A stretch of DNA of 10,913 bases from positions 1-10,913 of the forward strand of contig DAONFG010000073.1 in the NCBI GenBank assembly GCA_035403465.1. Reading direction: 5' to 3'. This document shows positions 1 through 5,748 of this stretch, in pieces (positions within the stretch are counted from its first letter, which is position 1; every line of letters begins with the position of its first letter). Position numbers and translations under genes: made by a program. This DNA comes from JAAYBQ01 sp035403465. GTDB lineage: Bacteria; Spirochaetota; UBA4802; UBA5550. The notes beneath the pieces were generated by a model. The model saw only the letters and a program-made list of their open reading frames with translations, did not search any database and was not told the origin of the DNA.

Positions 1-304
1 TTGATAATGAATCGAGGAGTTCAGGTATCCCTTCATAGGGATGTGTCTTCGCATCCCAGCGTTTCCCGTATTCGATAAACATTTTATCATAGCATTCATC
101 GATCAGTTTTTCATTACGGAGCCCGGCGGGGAGGACGTTTGTTATAAGGCTGCGCATCCCTTTGCCTACGTGGTACCGGTAATCGGCAAGGGTGTGCTGC
201 GGCAGGTCAAGTCCGGCCAGGACAGCGTTCACTGAATCTGCAAGGTCCTCCAGCGTGTCAAGAAGGGTCCCGTCCAGGTCAAAGATTATTCCTTTGTATT
301 TCAT
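1..304 (-). CDS. HAD-superfamily phosphatase, phosphoglycolate phosphatase-like (partial, C-terminus off the left edge)
   Basis: The reverse strand from an ATG at 304-302 reads 101 codons to the window edge without a stop. It begins MKYKGIIFDLDGTLLDTLED, the HAD motif I: DxDGT at residues 9-13, with Asp9 the expected nucleophile and Asp11 the acid/base. The helical segment that follows (about residues 18-95) fits the C1 cap of the Gph/PGMB subfamily, which hydrolyses small phosphomonoesters such as 2-phosphoglycolate in the cytoplasm. Family members are usually about 215-225 residues, so motifs II-IV lie beyond the edge. A GAGGAAG Shine-Dalgarno sits about 13 bases before the start. The substrate cannot be read from this half; beta-phosphoglucomutase-like or pyrophosphatase-like relatives are possible. 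The gene is transcribed divergently from the hydrolase at 654. Confidence 0.85.
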   Translation of the reverse strand, partial: MKYKGIIFDLDGTLLDTLEDLADSVNAVLAGLDLPQHTLADYRYHVGKGMRSLITNVLPAGLRNEKLIDECYDKMFIEYGKRWDAKTHPYEGIPELLDSLS

Positions 305-338
305 TGAGCGTATGTTTCTTCCTCTAATATAATAATAT

Positions 339-366
339 AATTTTATCAGGAGAACTGCCTTGTCAA
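339..366 (-). promoter_or_regulatory. Candidate promoter of the HAD phosphatase gene
   Basis: On the minus strand TTGACA (366-361) is followed after 15 bases by TGATAAAAT, an extended -10 (TG-n-TAAAAT, hexamer 345-340). The 15-bp spacing is short, but the extended TG would compensate. The predicted transcript would begin near 333, about 30 bases before the start codon. A second TTGACA overlaps just upstream (374-369), so the exact -35 is uncertain. Confidence 0.4.
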
Positions 367-471
367 TTTGTCAATACAATCAGGCAAGTTGCTATGCTAA
401 AAAGTTCTTGCGTTTTTTATTTTCTGTGTTGTTGTATTAGTAAACAGATGTTATTTTTACGGATTATTAAG

Positions 472-512
472 CCTGCTGAATTAATGAAACTGAAAAATAT
501 ACGATCAGCAGG
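472..512. repeat. Inverted repeat in the divergent intergenic region
   Basis: CCTGCTGA (472-479) and TCAGCAGG (505-512) form a perfect 8-bp dyad with a 25-bp AT-rich spacer. The arm centres are 33 bp apart, about three helical turns. It could be a two-site operator between the divergent phosphatase and hydrolase genes, or the base of an RNA stem in the hydrolase leader. Together with the GC-rich hairpin at 524-547 it is the only structure seen in the 349-bp gap (305-653). A 69-codon ORF here has no ribosome binding site and no recognisable protein character. Confidence 0.4.
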
Positions 513-523
513 TAATGAACACA

Positions 524-555
524 TGCCCCTGCGGGGGACAGGGGGCAATAGATTT
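524..555 (+). terminator. GC-rich hairpin with a downstream T-rich tract
   Basis: TGCCCCTG (524-531) pairs with CAGGGGGCA (539-547), with one bulged G and a 7-base loop; ATAGATTTTT follows. It is a sharp GC island in an AT-rich gap and has the form of an intrinsic terminator or attenuator about 100 bp before the hydrolase start. No gene upstream on the plus strand needs a terminator, so attenuation of a leader transcript or an interspersed hairpin element are alternatives. Confidence 0.4.
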
Positions 556-653
556 TTGAATAAATTATTTCTCTCCCGGAGTGTATATGCGGATTCAAAT
601 TGATCCGGATCTGAAATGCCGGGGAAAAAACTAATGTTAATGCGGAGGGCAAT

Positions 654-1451
654 ATGCAGTTTGTCGAAGCAGGTGACCTGAAGATATGCTGTGAGCTTAA
701 AGGTTCAGGCTACCCTCTTGTGATGATCATGGGATTCTCGGGGAACATGGACTGGTGGGAACCTGAGTTCATAGACGCCCTTGCCGCGAAATACCGGGTA
801 CTGGTCTTTGATAACCGCGGTGCAGGCCGCACGGTCACTCCGCCGGAAGGTGATTTTACACTGGACATGTTTGCCGACGATACTGCGCTGCTCATGGAGA
901 AGCTGGGCATAGACCGTGCAAATGTCTTCGGATTTTCCATGGGTGGAATTATCGCCCAGGCCCTGGCGCTGCGCCACCCGGAGAAGGTTAACAGGCTTGT
1001 GCTTGGCGGAACATTCTGCGGAGGGAAGGAGACTGTAATGCCGACACGGGAAGTGTCAAAGATCCTTGCGGACAGCAGCGGCGGAATCGATGAGGTGTGC
1101 GCCAGGACATTGAAGCTCATGTTTCCTGAAAAGTTTATTTCCGGGAATCCCGGTTTTGCTGCGGGCTTTGTTGAACGATGCAAGTCCGCGCCCATAACTG
1201 CTCATAACGCAAGGAGACAGCTTGTTGCCAGCATGAAAACAGGGACCTGGCAGCGGCTTCCTGAAATTAAAATACCTGTACTTGTGGCAACTGGTACTGA
1301 AGACATACTGATATCGCCGGAAAATTCTCATATACTTGCTGAGCGTATCCCGGGTGCAGAACTTGTTGAATACGCTGAGTCAGGGCACTGTTTCATGAGT
1401 ACTGCCCGCGAAAAGTGTCTTAACGATATGACATCTTTTTTTGACAGGTAA
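654..1451 (+). CDS. Alpha/beta-fold hydrolase, soluble, substrate unknown
   Basis: This 265-residue protein has a complete alpha/beta hydrolase triad. The nucleophile elbow is GFSMGG with Ser95; the acid is Asp217 in ATGTEDILI; the base is His245 in ESGHCF. The oxyanion region is MGFSGNMDWW (26-35), and FDNRGAGRT (52-60) is the strand-4/helix turn typical of the family. Size and motifs match the 3-oxoadipate enol-lactonase / esterase / haloperoxidase-like group (Abhydrolase_1), but that family is too promiscuous to name a substrate. There is no signal peptide, so it should be cytoplasmic. GGAGGG (644-649) lies 4 bases before the ATG, which fixes the start. It appears to be a single-gene unit, with an independent promoter following for the next gene. 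It is not closely similar to the second hydrolase at 3325, which has a membrane anchor. Confidence 0.88.
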   Translation: MQFVEAGDLKICCELKGSGYPLVMIMGFSGNMDWWEPEFIDALAAKYRVLVFDNRGAGRTVTPPEGDFTLDMFADDTALLMEKLGIDRANVFGFSMGGIIAQALALRHPEKVNRLVLGGTFCGGKETVMPTREVSKILADSSGGIDEVCARTLKLMFPEKFISGNPGFAAGFVERCKSAPITAHNARRQLVASMKTGTWQRLPEIKIPVLVATGTEDILISPENSHILAERIPGAELVEYAESGHCFMSTAREKCLNDMTSFFDR

Positions 1452-1496
1452 ACGGGAGGTCTCTGTGCGGTCTTTGAGGGATTAATTTGTGCAGAC

Positions 1497-1525
1497 TTGA
1501 CCATGTCTTAAAACTTGTTTATACT
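1497..1525 (+). promoter_or_regulatory. Sigma70-type promoter of the response regulator-GGDEF gene
   Basis: TTGACC (1497-1502) and TATACT (1520-1525) are separated by exactly 17 bp, matching consensus at 5 of 6 positions each. Transcription would start near 1532. That puts the in-frame TTG at 1515 upstream of the transcript and supports the ATG at 1554, giving a leader of about 22 bases. Confidence 0.65.
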
Positions 1526-1553
1526 ATACCGGTATGGCACAGGAATTATAAAG

Positions 1554-3278
1554 ATGACAAAATTAATCAATCTCCTTATAGCTGATGATGACCGTTTTAT
1601 ACGCAGGTCCATTATCCGCATGCTCGACCGTGAAGAAATATTCAGGATTTATGAAGCCGAAAGCCGCGACTCTGTTCTGGATGCTTTAAAAGAATCTAAA
1701 ATCGACTGCGTTCTCATGGACTATTACATGTCCGATATAACAGGCGTTGAGCTGATGCATATTTTTAAACAGAATGGTATATCAGTTCCTGTAATTATGC
1801 TCACAGGCCAGGGCGATGAACAGCTTGCCGTGAATATAATTAAAGCCGGTGCATTCGACTATATACCGAAGAGCCGTCTTGCAGAGCAGGATTTTGCCAT
1901 GACCCTGACGACCATGGTTTCAAATGCCGTCAGCCGCCAGGAGGAGATCGAGCAGGCTGACAGATCAAAGATCGCCCTTGAGCTTTCAGAGGCAAGGTAC
2001 AGGGGACTTATTGAGAATTCGCCTATCCTGATTGTGCGGTTTTTCCCCGAAGAGAACATGATATCGTTTGCCAATGATTTTTTCTGCAGCTATTTCGGCG
2101 TTCAGAGGTTCAGCATCCTCGGTGAAAACATCCTGCACATTATTCCCCAAAGCAACCATGCCCTTTTCGAAAGCAAGGTCAGGGGGATTACTCACGATTA
2201 CCCGGTTGCACGGATCGAGCTTAATACCCTGTCAAATGGCGAACACAAGTGGCAGCTCTGGACTGTGCAGGGAATTTTCGACAGCGACGGGGAGACTTCA
2301 GAATACCAGTGCATGGGTGAAGATATCACCGACATGAAAAACACTGAGAAGCAGTTAATCGAGCAGAAGAGGTACCTCCAGTCTATCCTGGATTCGCAGG
2401 ATAACATGTTCATAGTCGCGGACAGGACAAAGGTGCTTGAGGTGAATATAAGTTTTCTCCAGTTCTTCGGTTTCTATTCACCCGATGACATGGAAAAAAA
2501 TTTCGGGCGTATTGCCGAAATGACCGTCGAGATGGATGGTTACCTTAAACCTGAAGATGCGAATTCATTCTGGCTAGCAAATATAAGCGCTGCAACAGGC
2601 GCCGGGCAGTACAGGCTCATCGCGTTCAGGCAGGAGGGATCAGAAACCAACAGGTATTTTTCTGTGAAATTCAGCCCCCTTTCAATAGATACAGATATAT
2701 ATGTTGTGGAATTTTCCGATGTTACGGCTCTCGAGGAGAGGTCAAAGGAATTCGAGAACCGGGCGAATTACGACCCGCTCACAAAAATTTATAACCGCCG
2801 CAGGTTCCTTGAACTTCTTGAACGCGGCATGAAGACAGCGCTGCACCTTAACCTTGATTTAAGTATTGTATTTTTTGATATAGACCATTTTAAAAAGATC
2901 AATGACAACTACGGACACAATACAGGCGACGAGGTGCTGAAAGGCCTGTCTTTGCTGGTTTCTGCTGCAATACGTCATTCTGATATTTTTGCGCGCTGGG
3001 GGGGCGAGGAGTTCCTGGTACTGCTTGAGTCCACCAGCCTGGAAAATGCGGCGCGTGCCGCTGAGAAGATCAGGAAGGCTATCATGGAGCACGAGTTCCC
3101 GGACGTTAAGAAGGTGACCTGCAGTTTCGGCGTTACCTCGTTTCATCCCCGGGACACAGGGGAGGCCTTTATTAACAGGGCTGATGCGGCGTTGTACCGG
3201 GCCAAGGAGAGCGGACGCAACCGCGTCATAGGCATGAGAAAAAAGCTCAGTGAAGAGGCTGAAAAAGTTATCGAATAG
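1554..3278 (+). CDS. Response regulator with two PAS-like domains and a GGDEF diguanylate cyclase
   Basis: This 574-residue cytoplasmic protein starts at ATG 1554, with AGGA 9 bases upstream. An in-frame TTG at 1515 would add 13 residues but lies inside the promoter. Residues 5-125 are a CheY-like receiver: acidic pair Asp11/Asp12, phospho-acceptor Asp56 (VLMDYYM), Thr84 and Lys106. Residues about 143-262 are a PAS domain ending in GEDITD, and about 268-395 a second PAS-like domain. Residues about 405-560 are a GGDEF domain with metal-binding FDIDHFKKIN (Asp442), NYGHNTGDE, and GGEEF at 483-487. GGEEF is an active variant in this family. RHSD (474-477), exactly five residues before GGEEF, matches the inhibitory I-site (RxxD). 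The inferred role is phosphorylation-controlled synthesis of cyclic di-GMP from two GTP, with product inhibition. It is similar to PleD/WspR-type regulators, but the inserted PAS pair suggests a second input. No partner kinase is adjacent. Confidence 0.93.
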   Translation: MTKLINLLIADDDRFIRRSIIRMLDREEIFRIYEAESRDSVLDALKESKIDCVLMDYYMSDITGVELMHIFKQNGISVPVIMLTGQGDEQLAVNIIKAGAFDYIPKSRLAEQDFAMTLTTMVSNAVSRQEEIEQADRSKIALELSEARYRGLIENSPILIVRFFPEENMISFANDFFCSYFGVQRFSILGENILHIIPQSNHALFESKVRGITHDYPVARIELNTLSNGEHKWQLWTVQGIFDSDGETSEYQCMGEDITDMKNTEKQLIEQKRYLQSILDSQDNMFIVADRTKVLEVNISFLQFFGFYSPDDMEKNFGRIAEMTVEMDGYLKPEDANSFWLANISAATGAGQYRLIAFRQEGSETNRYFSVKFSPLSIDTDIYVVEFSDVTALEERSKEFENRANYDPLTKIYNRRRFLELLERGMKTALHLNLDLSIVFFDIDHFKKINDNYGHNTGDEVLKGLSLLVSAAIRHSDIFARWGGEEFLVLLESTSLENAARAAEKIRKAIMEHEFPDVKKVTCSFGVTSFHPRDTGEAFINRADAALYRAKESGRNRVIGMRKKLSEEAEKVIE

Positions 3279-3286
3279 TCTCCACC

Positions 3287-3309
3287 CCGGCAGGCATGCT
3301 GCCTGCCGG
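3287..3309. terminator. Perfect hairpin between convergent genes
   Basis: CCGGCAGGCA (3287-3296) and TGCCTGCCGG (3300-3309) form a perfect 10-bp GC-rich stem with a TGC loop, in the 46-bp gap between two convergent stop codons. There is no T-tract on either strand, so it is not a textbook intrinsic terminator. Its position still argues for a bidirectional transcript end or 3'-end stabiliser. Confidence 0.6.
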
Positions 3310-3324
3310 TGAACGTTCATCCCG

Positions 3325-4248
3325 TCACCTGTTTGCTTCAATAAATGCTTTTATGTAACCTGCAGTCTCTTCCGGGCGTTCAATCATAGGTACATGGCCG
3401 CAGTCTTTAAGTATATGCGTTGTATGATTCTTTATTCCCTTTTCAAGAACAGTCACTCCCGACACATCGAGCACCATGTCTTTGTCGCCCCATATGATCA
3501 GTACGGGCATGGTTAATTTATCGAAATTGTCCTCAATTAACGCCGGCATTGTATTAATCTCCCGGAAAACCTTGCTGTTGAATTCCCTGCTGGCAATGGC
3601 CTTATCCGCAAGAAACCATTTTACCGGCAGCGGAATAAACGGAGGCTTTACGAATACAACGCCAAGGAAACGGTCATAGTCATTTCTGCCGCTCACAAGC
3701 AAAGGATTGATGCCGCGGGCTATGGCTTGACGGACCGGGCTTTCTACGGGAAACTTCATACCTGAATTGTCCAGCAGTATAAGCCCTTTTATTTTCTGCG
3801 GATACTTTGCAGCGTATATTCCCGAGATGTTACCACCCATGGAATTACCAGCAATGTAGAATTTTTTCAGCCCTATTGCAGTAAAGAAGGCGTCCAGGCG
3901 TTCAACCTGGGCAGTTACGTTATATTCTGATTTTTCCGATTTTGTCGAATCACCGAAACCGGGCAGATCGGGGATAACAAATTGATAGCCCGGCATATAA
4001 CCTGCCATACGGGGCCAGTTGTCCTTGTCAGCACTGAAGCCGTGGATAAGCACAAGCGTTTCAGCACCTTCACCACCTTCGAGGTAGGTAATTTTGTGAT
4101 CACCGGCCTGGACCTCCTTAATAACGAGCCCGGCCCTGTCGCCTTTTATTGTCATCATGTACAGTTTTTCAGGAAAGATAAAAGAGAATGCGGCAATCGA
4201 AAGAAATATAACTGCTAATACGATGATGATGCGTTTTGTCCATTTCAT
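3325..4248 (-). CDS. Membrane-anchored alpha/beta hydrolase (lipase/esterase-like)
   Basis: This 307-residue protein starts at ATG 4248-4246. GAGG is 6 bases upstream and a candidate promoter places the transcript start near 4292; an upstream GTG at 4296 would fall outside that transcript. Residues 1-5 are basic and 6-25 hydrophobic (IIIVLAVIFLSIAAFSFIF), a single N-terminal membrane anchor or uncleaved signal, so the enzyme probably faces the periplasm. The fold motifs are complete: HGFSADKDNW (69-78, oxyanion hole), PDLPGFGDS (93-101), nucleophile GNSMGG with Ser136, acid Asp257 in WGDKDMV, and base His285 in CGHVPMIERPEE. The N-terminal anchor with HGF and GNSMGG resembles bacterial lipases of the monoglyceride lipase/ABHD6-like group, so a lipid ester or other short ester is the likely substrate; I cannot specify it. 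The gene is convergent with the GGDEF gene. Confidence 0.9.
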   Translation of the reverse strand: MKWTKRIIIVLAVIFLSIAAFSFIFPEKLYMMTIKGDRAGLVIKEVQAGDHKITYLEGGEGAETLVLIHGFSADKDNWPRMAGYMPGYQFVIPDLPGFGDSTKSEKSEYNVTAQVERLDAFFTAIGLKKFYIAGNSMGGNISGIYAAKYPQKIKGLILLDNSGMKFPVESPVRQAIARGINPLLVSGRNDYDRFLGVVFVKPPFIPLPVKWFLADKAIASREFNSKVFREINTMPALIEDNFDKLTMPVLIIWGDKDMVLDVSGVTVLEKGIKNHTTHILKDCGHVPMIERPEETAGYIKAFIEANR

Positions 4249-4298
4249 AATTAGCCTCGCTCGATAATCGGTTTTAAAACAAGTCGGGTATGACACCT

Positions 4299-4328
4299 TA
4301 TTTAGGCGGAACAGTAGTGTTTTGTCAA
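4299..4328 (-). promoter_or_regulatory. Candidate promoter of the membrane-anchored hydrolase
   Basis: On the minus strand a perfect TTGACA (4328-4323) is followed 18 bases later by TAAATA (4304-4299), a weak -10. The predicted transcript starts near 4292, leaving a leader of about 44 bases before the ATG at 4248. The weak -10 next to an ideal -35 would suit activator or sigma-factor control. Confidence 0.4.
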
Positions 4329-4333
4329 TCCGA

Positions 4334-4347
4334 TCTTTAATTAAAGA
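4334..4347. promoter_or_regulatory. Perfect 14-bp palindrome just upstream of the hydrolase -35 (operator candidate)
   Basis: TCTTTAATTAAAGA is self-complementary across its full 14 bp. It sits 5 bp upstream of the TTGACA of the minus-strand hydrolase promoter and about 90 bp upstream of the plus-strand lipoprotein promoter. It could bind a dimeric regulator of either gene. AT-only palindromes can arise by chance, so the call rests on position. Confidence 0.35.
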
Positions 4348-4439
4348 GTAATTTATAGTTCAAAACATTTGGACAGGTATAAAATCCGTTATCATGAAAA
4401 ATGTTGTACACTGCAGCAGCGGCATGTTCTTAAATAGAG

Positions 4440-4467
4440 TTGACCGCAGAGTATGTGTATGTATAAG
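4440..4467 (+). promoter_or_regulatory. Sigma70-type promoter of the lipoprotein gene
   Basis: TTGACC (4440-4445) and TATAAG (4462-4467) are 16 bp apart and match consensus at 5 of 6 positions each. Transcription would begin near 4474, giving a leader of about 70 bases. The same -35 hexamer, TTGACC, precedes the GGDEF gene. Confidence 0.55.
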
Positions 4468-4484
4468 TATTCCGGAAAATCTGC

Positions 4485-4503
4485 GTTGAGGCTGATGCTC
4501 AAC
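4485..4503 (+). promoter_or_regulatory. Small hairpin in the lipoprotein mRNA leader
   Basis: GTTGAG (4485-4490) pairs with CTCAAC (4498-4503) around a 7-base loop, 25 bases before the GAGGGG ribosome binding site (4528-4533). It would lie near the 5' end of the predicted transcript, so it may act in mRNA stability rather than translation. No T-tract follows. Confidence 0.35.
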
Positions 4504-4542
4504 TCAGGATAAAAAATCATCAACAATGAGGGGAAATATTGA

Positions 4543-5340
4543 ATGAAATTTATAAAGCCATTAATTCTATTTTTATCTTTTAACATGCTGGTTTCATGCG
4601 GACCGTCGGTATACAACAATATCAGAATTACACCGGCAATGGGTACTGGTATATGGCAGGAGGGGAGGGAGATTTCCCAGAAGACAGTTAAAAAAGTCAA
4701 GGTTACAGTGGCCTTTGAAAAGATAAGTGAAACAGATATGGTTTATGATGTTACAATTACGAACAACGGGAAAACTAATATGCTCTTTGATCCTGCAAAG
4801 GTTTTCTGCAACGGTTACTTTGAGCTTCCTGCAACTGACACCGGCACACAGACTGCGGGAGATGCTCTGGCTGTGCGTAAACCCGATGTTGTGATACCTG
4901 CAACTGACCCTGAGCTGATGATCAAGGGTGTTGAGACTCAAAAAGTTAATGAGAAGTCATCGTACGAATCGGACCAGGCAGCGAATGACGCCGGGTGCTG
5001 CATTGGCACAGCAGGTAGCATTGCGGCTGACAGCGACAAGGAGCGCAGGGAATACGAAAAAATGCAGGAGGATGCGGAGCGCGACAGCGTAAGACGTGAA
5101 AATGAGCACATGATGCGCATGCAGAAACTGAATGACCAGACAGTGTACTTTGAAAAGGAGACTCTGAGGAAGACAACGGTACTGCCCGGGCAGACCATCA
5201 GGGGTAAGGTTCACATGCCGGTCAGCCTCAAGGTTAAGCTTTTAATACTTAGCATACCACTCAACGACCTGCAGTTTGATTTTGTCTTTGGCCAGATGAT
5301 CGAGAAGCCTGTGCAGAAACAAAATGCGGGTATTCAATGA
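4543..5340 (+). CDS. Lipoprotein of unknown function with a charged coiled segment
   Basis: This 265-residue protein is not assigned to a named family. Residues 1-18 are a lipoprotein signal peptide ending in the lipobox LVSC, with Cys19 the lipidated residue. Gly20 at position +2 gives no inner-membrane retention signal, so outer-membrane anchoring is likely. Residues 50-95 (VKVTVAFEKIS...VYDVTITNNGKTNMLF) read as beta-sandwich strands like those in small immunoglobulin-like lipoproteins (compare DUF4352-type folds). After a short CCIG stretch (Cys152-153), residues 164-205 are a highly charged helix rich in Glu, Arg and Met, a likely coiled coil. Residues 205-250 return to beta strands (TVLPGQTIRGKVHMPV). 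So a helix appears to be inserted into a beta domain. PATD occurs twice, from a 12-bp direct repeat at 4828 and 4897. GAGGGG lies 9 bases before the ATG. Confidence 0.8.
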   Translation: MKFIKPLILFLSFNMLVSCGPSVYNNIRITPAMGTGIWQEGREISQKTVKKVKVTVAFEKISETDMVYDVTITNNGKTNMLFDPAKVFCNGYFELPATDTGTQTAGDALAVRKPDVVIPATDPELMIKGVETQKVNEKSSYESDQAANDAGCCIGTAGSIAADSDKERREYEKMQEDAERDSVRRENEHMMRMQKLNDQTVYFEKETLRKTTVLPGQTIRGKVHMPVSLKVKLLILSIPLNDLQFDFVFGQMIEKPVQKQNAGIQ

Positions 5341-5398
5341 GGACCTGTTAACAGGCTGGTTTAAACTGAAACCGGGATTCCGGAACGGGGTAATCTGC

Positions 5399-5642
5399 AT
5401 GAAGAAAGTTTATATAACAGTTATGGAGGCTGTACACCGGCGCTACCCCGCTGTTCGACAGCGGGTACTACCTGCAGCAGCCATACTCCACAATCGACGT
5501 TCAGTGGGATAAACGGAGCCGTTTGAAGACTGCGGCTGTGAAGGCCGGGTACGTATCCCCTGTGATACTGGATATTGTCACTTCGCCGATACAGTTTGTT
5601 GCCGTCATCATCTACTTTGCTGCGGGTGGCACGGTGAGGTAG
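5399..5642 (+). pseudogene. Remnant of a small exported protein, reading frame disrupted
   Basis: An apparently genuine coding tail is open from 5418 to the TAG at 5640-5642 (74 codons) but has no usable start. It reads LFDSGYYLQQPYSTIDVQWD, then a basic stretch, then a hydrophobic end (SPVILDIVTSPIQFVAVIIY) closing with FAAGGTVR. Its plausible beginning lies in other frames: ATG at 5399 gives MKKVYITV, and a lipobox-like GGCTPA is read in the third frame at about 5425-5442. This suggests at least two indels or a deletion in the signal-peptide region. The layout (small lipoprotein, W-D motif, hydrophobic 'LDIVTSPIQ' end) recalls the YceK/DUF1375-type small lipoproteins, but the similarity is weak and from memory. 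It lies 58 bp after the lipoprotein gene and may have shared its transcript. A sequencing error or a non-canonical start is the alternative. Confidence 0.45.
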
Positions 5643-5681
5643 TAAGGAATAATCCGGCTTCCCGGCTTACTGATAAAAAAC

Positions 5682-5710
5682 TTGCAATCTGCGCCACCTT
5701 CGTGTAATAT
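5682..5710 (+). promoter_or_regulatory. Sigma70-type promoter of the AAA/DUF4143 ATPase gene
   Basis: TTGCAA (5682-5687) and TAATAT (5705-5710) are 17 bp apart. The predicted start is near 5717, giving a leader of about 32 bases. The -10 overlaps the left arm of the inverted repeat at 5695-5739. Confidence 0.5.
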
Positions 5711-5739
5711 GGAATTATATTCCCGATTACACGAAGGTG
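5695..5739. promoter_or_regulatory. Perfect 14-bp inverted repeat overlapping the ATPase promoter and ribosome binding site
   Basis: CACCTTCGTGTAAT (5695-5708) and ATTACACGAAGGTG (5726-5739) are perfect inverted copies with a 17-bp spacer; arm centres are 31 bp apart, about three helical turns. The spacer itself holds GGAAT/ATTCC (5711-5715 / 5719-5723), so the whole could also fold as a long cruciform or hairpin with a 2x2 internal loop. The left arm covers the -10 box and the right arm contains the GAAGG ribosome binding site. If transcription starts near 5717, the left arm is not in the mRNA. That favours a DNA operator over an RNA switch. What binds it is unknown; autoregulation is only a guess. 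Confidence 0.6.
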
Positions 5740-5748
5740 AAAACTGCC

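Noticed and set aside
394..603. 69-codon Cys-rich plus-strand ORF in the first intergenic region
   Set aside because: No ribosome binding site, it crosses the GC-rich hairpin, and its sequence does not look like a protein.
710..1195. 161-codon minus-strand ORF inside the first hydrolase
   Set aside because: It is an antisense shadow of a gene with complete catalytic motifs; composition is Ser/Pro-rich as expected for the complement.
1515..1553. TTG start giving a 587-residue version of the GGDEF protein
   Set aside because: The TTG lies between the -35 and -10 of a good promoter and has no ribosome binding site; ATG 1554 has AGGA at proper distance and begins right at the receiver domain.
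2859..3341. 160-codon minus-strand ORF over the GGDEF domain
   Set aside because: Opposite strand of an intact GGDEF domain; no family motif or ribosome binding site.
4249..4296. GTG start adding 16 residues to the membrane-anchored hydrolase
   Set aside because: It would put a polar stretch before the basic/hydrophobic anchor, lacks a spaced ribosome binding site, and lies upstream of the predicted transcript start.
5695..5739. Inverted repeat as the terminal repeat of a transposon or MITE
   Set aside because: Only one hairpin unit is seen, with no flanking target duplication and no second copy after the ATPase gene; its alignment with the -10 and ribosome binding site favours an operator.
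5737..5748. GTG start for the ATPase
   Set aside because: It sits inside the right arm of the inverted repeat with no ribosome binding site upstream; the ATG at 5749 matches the usual family N-terminus.
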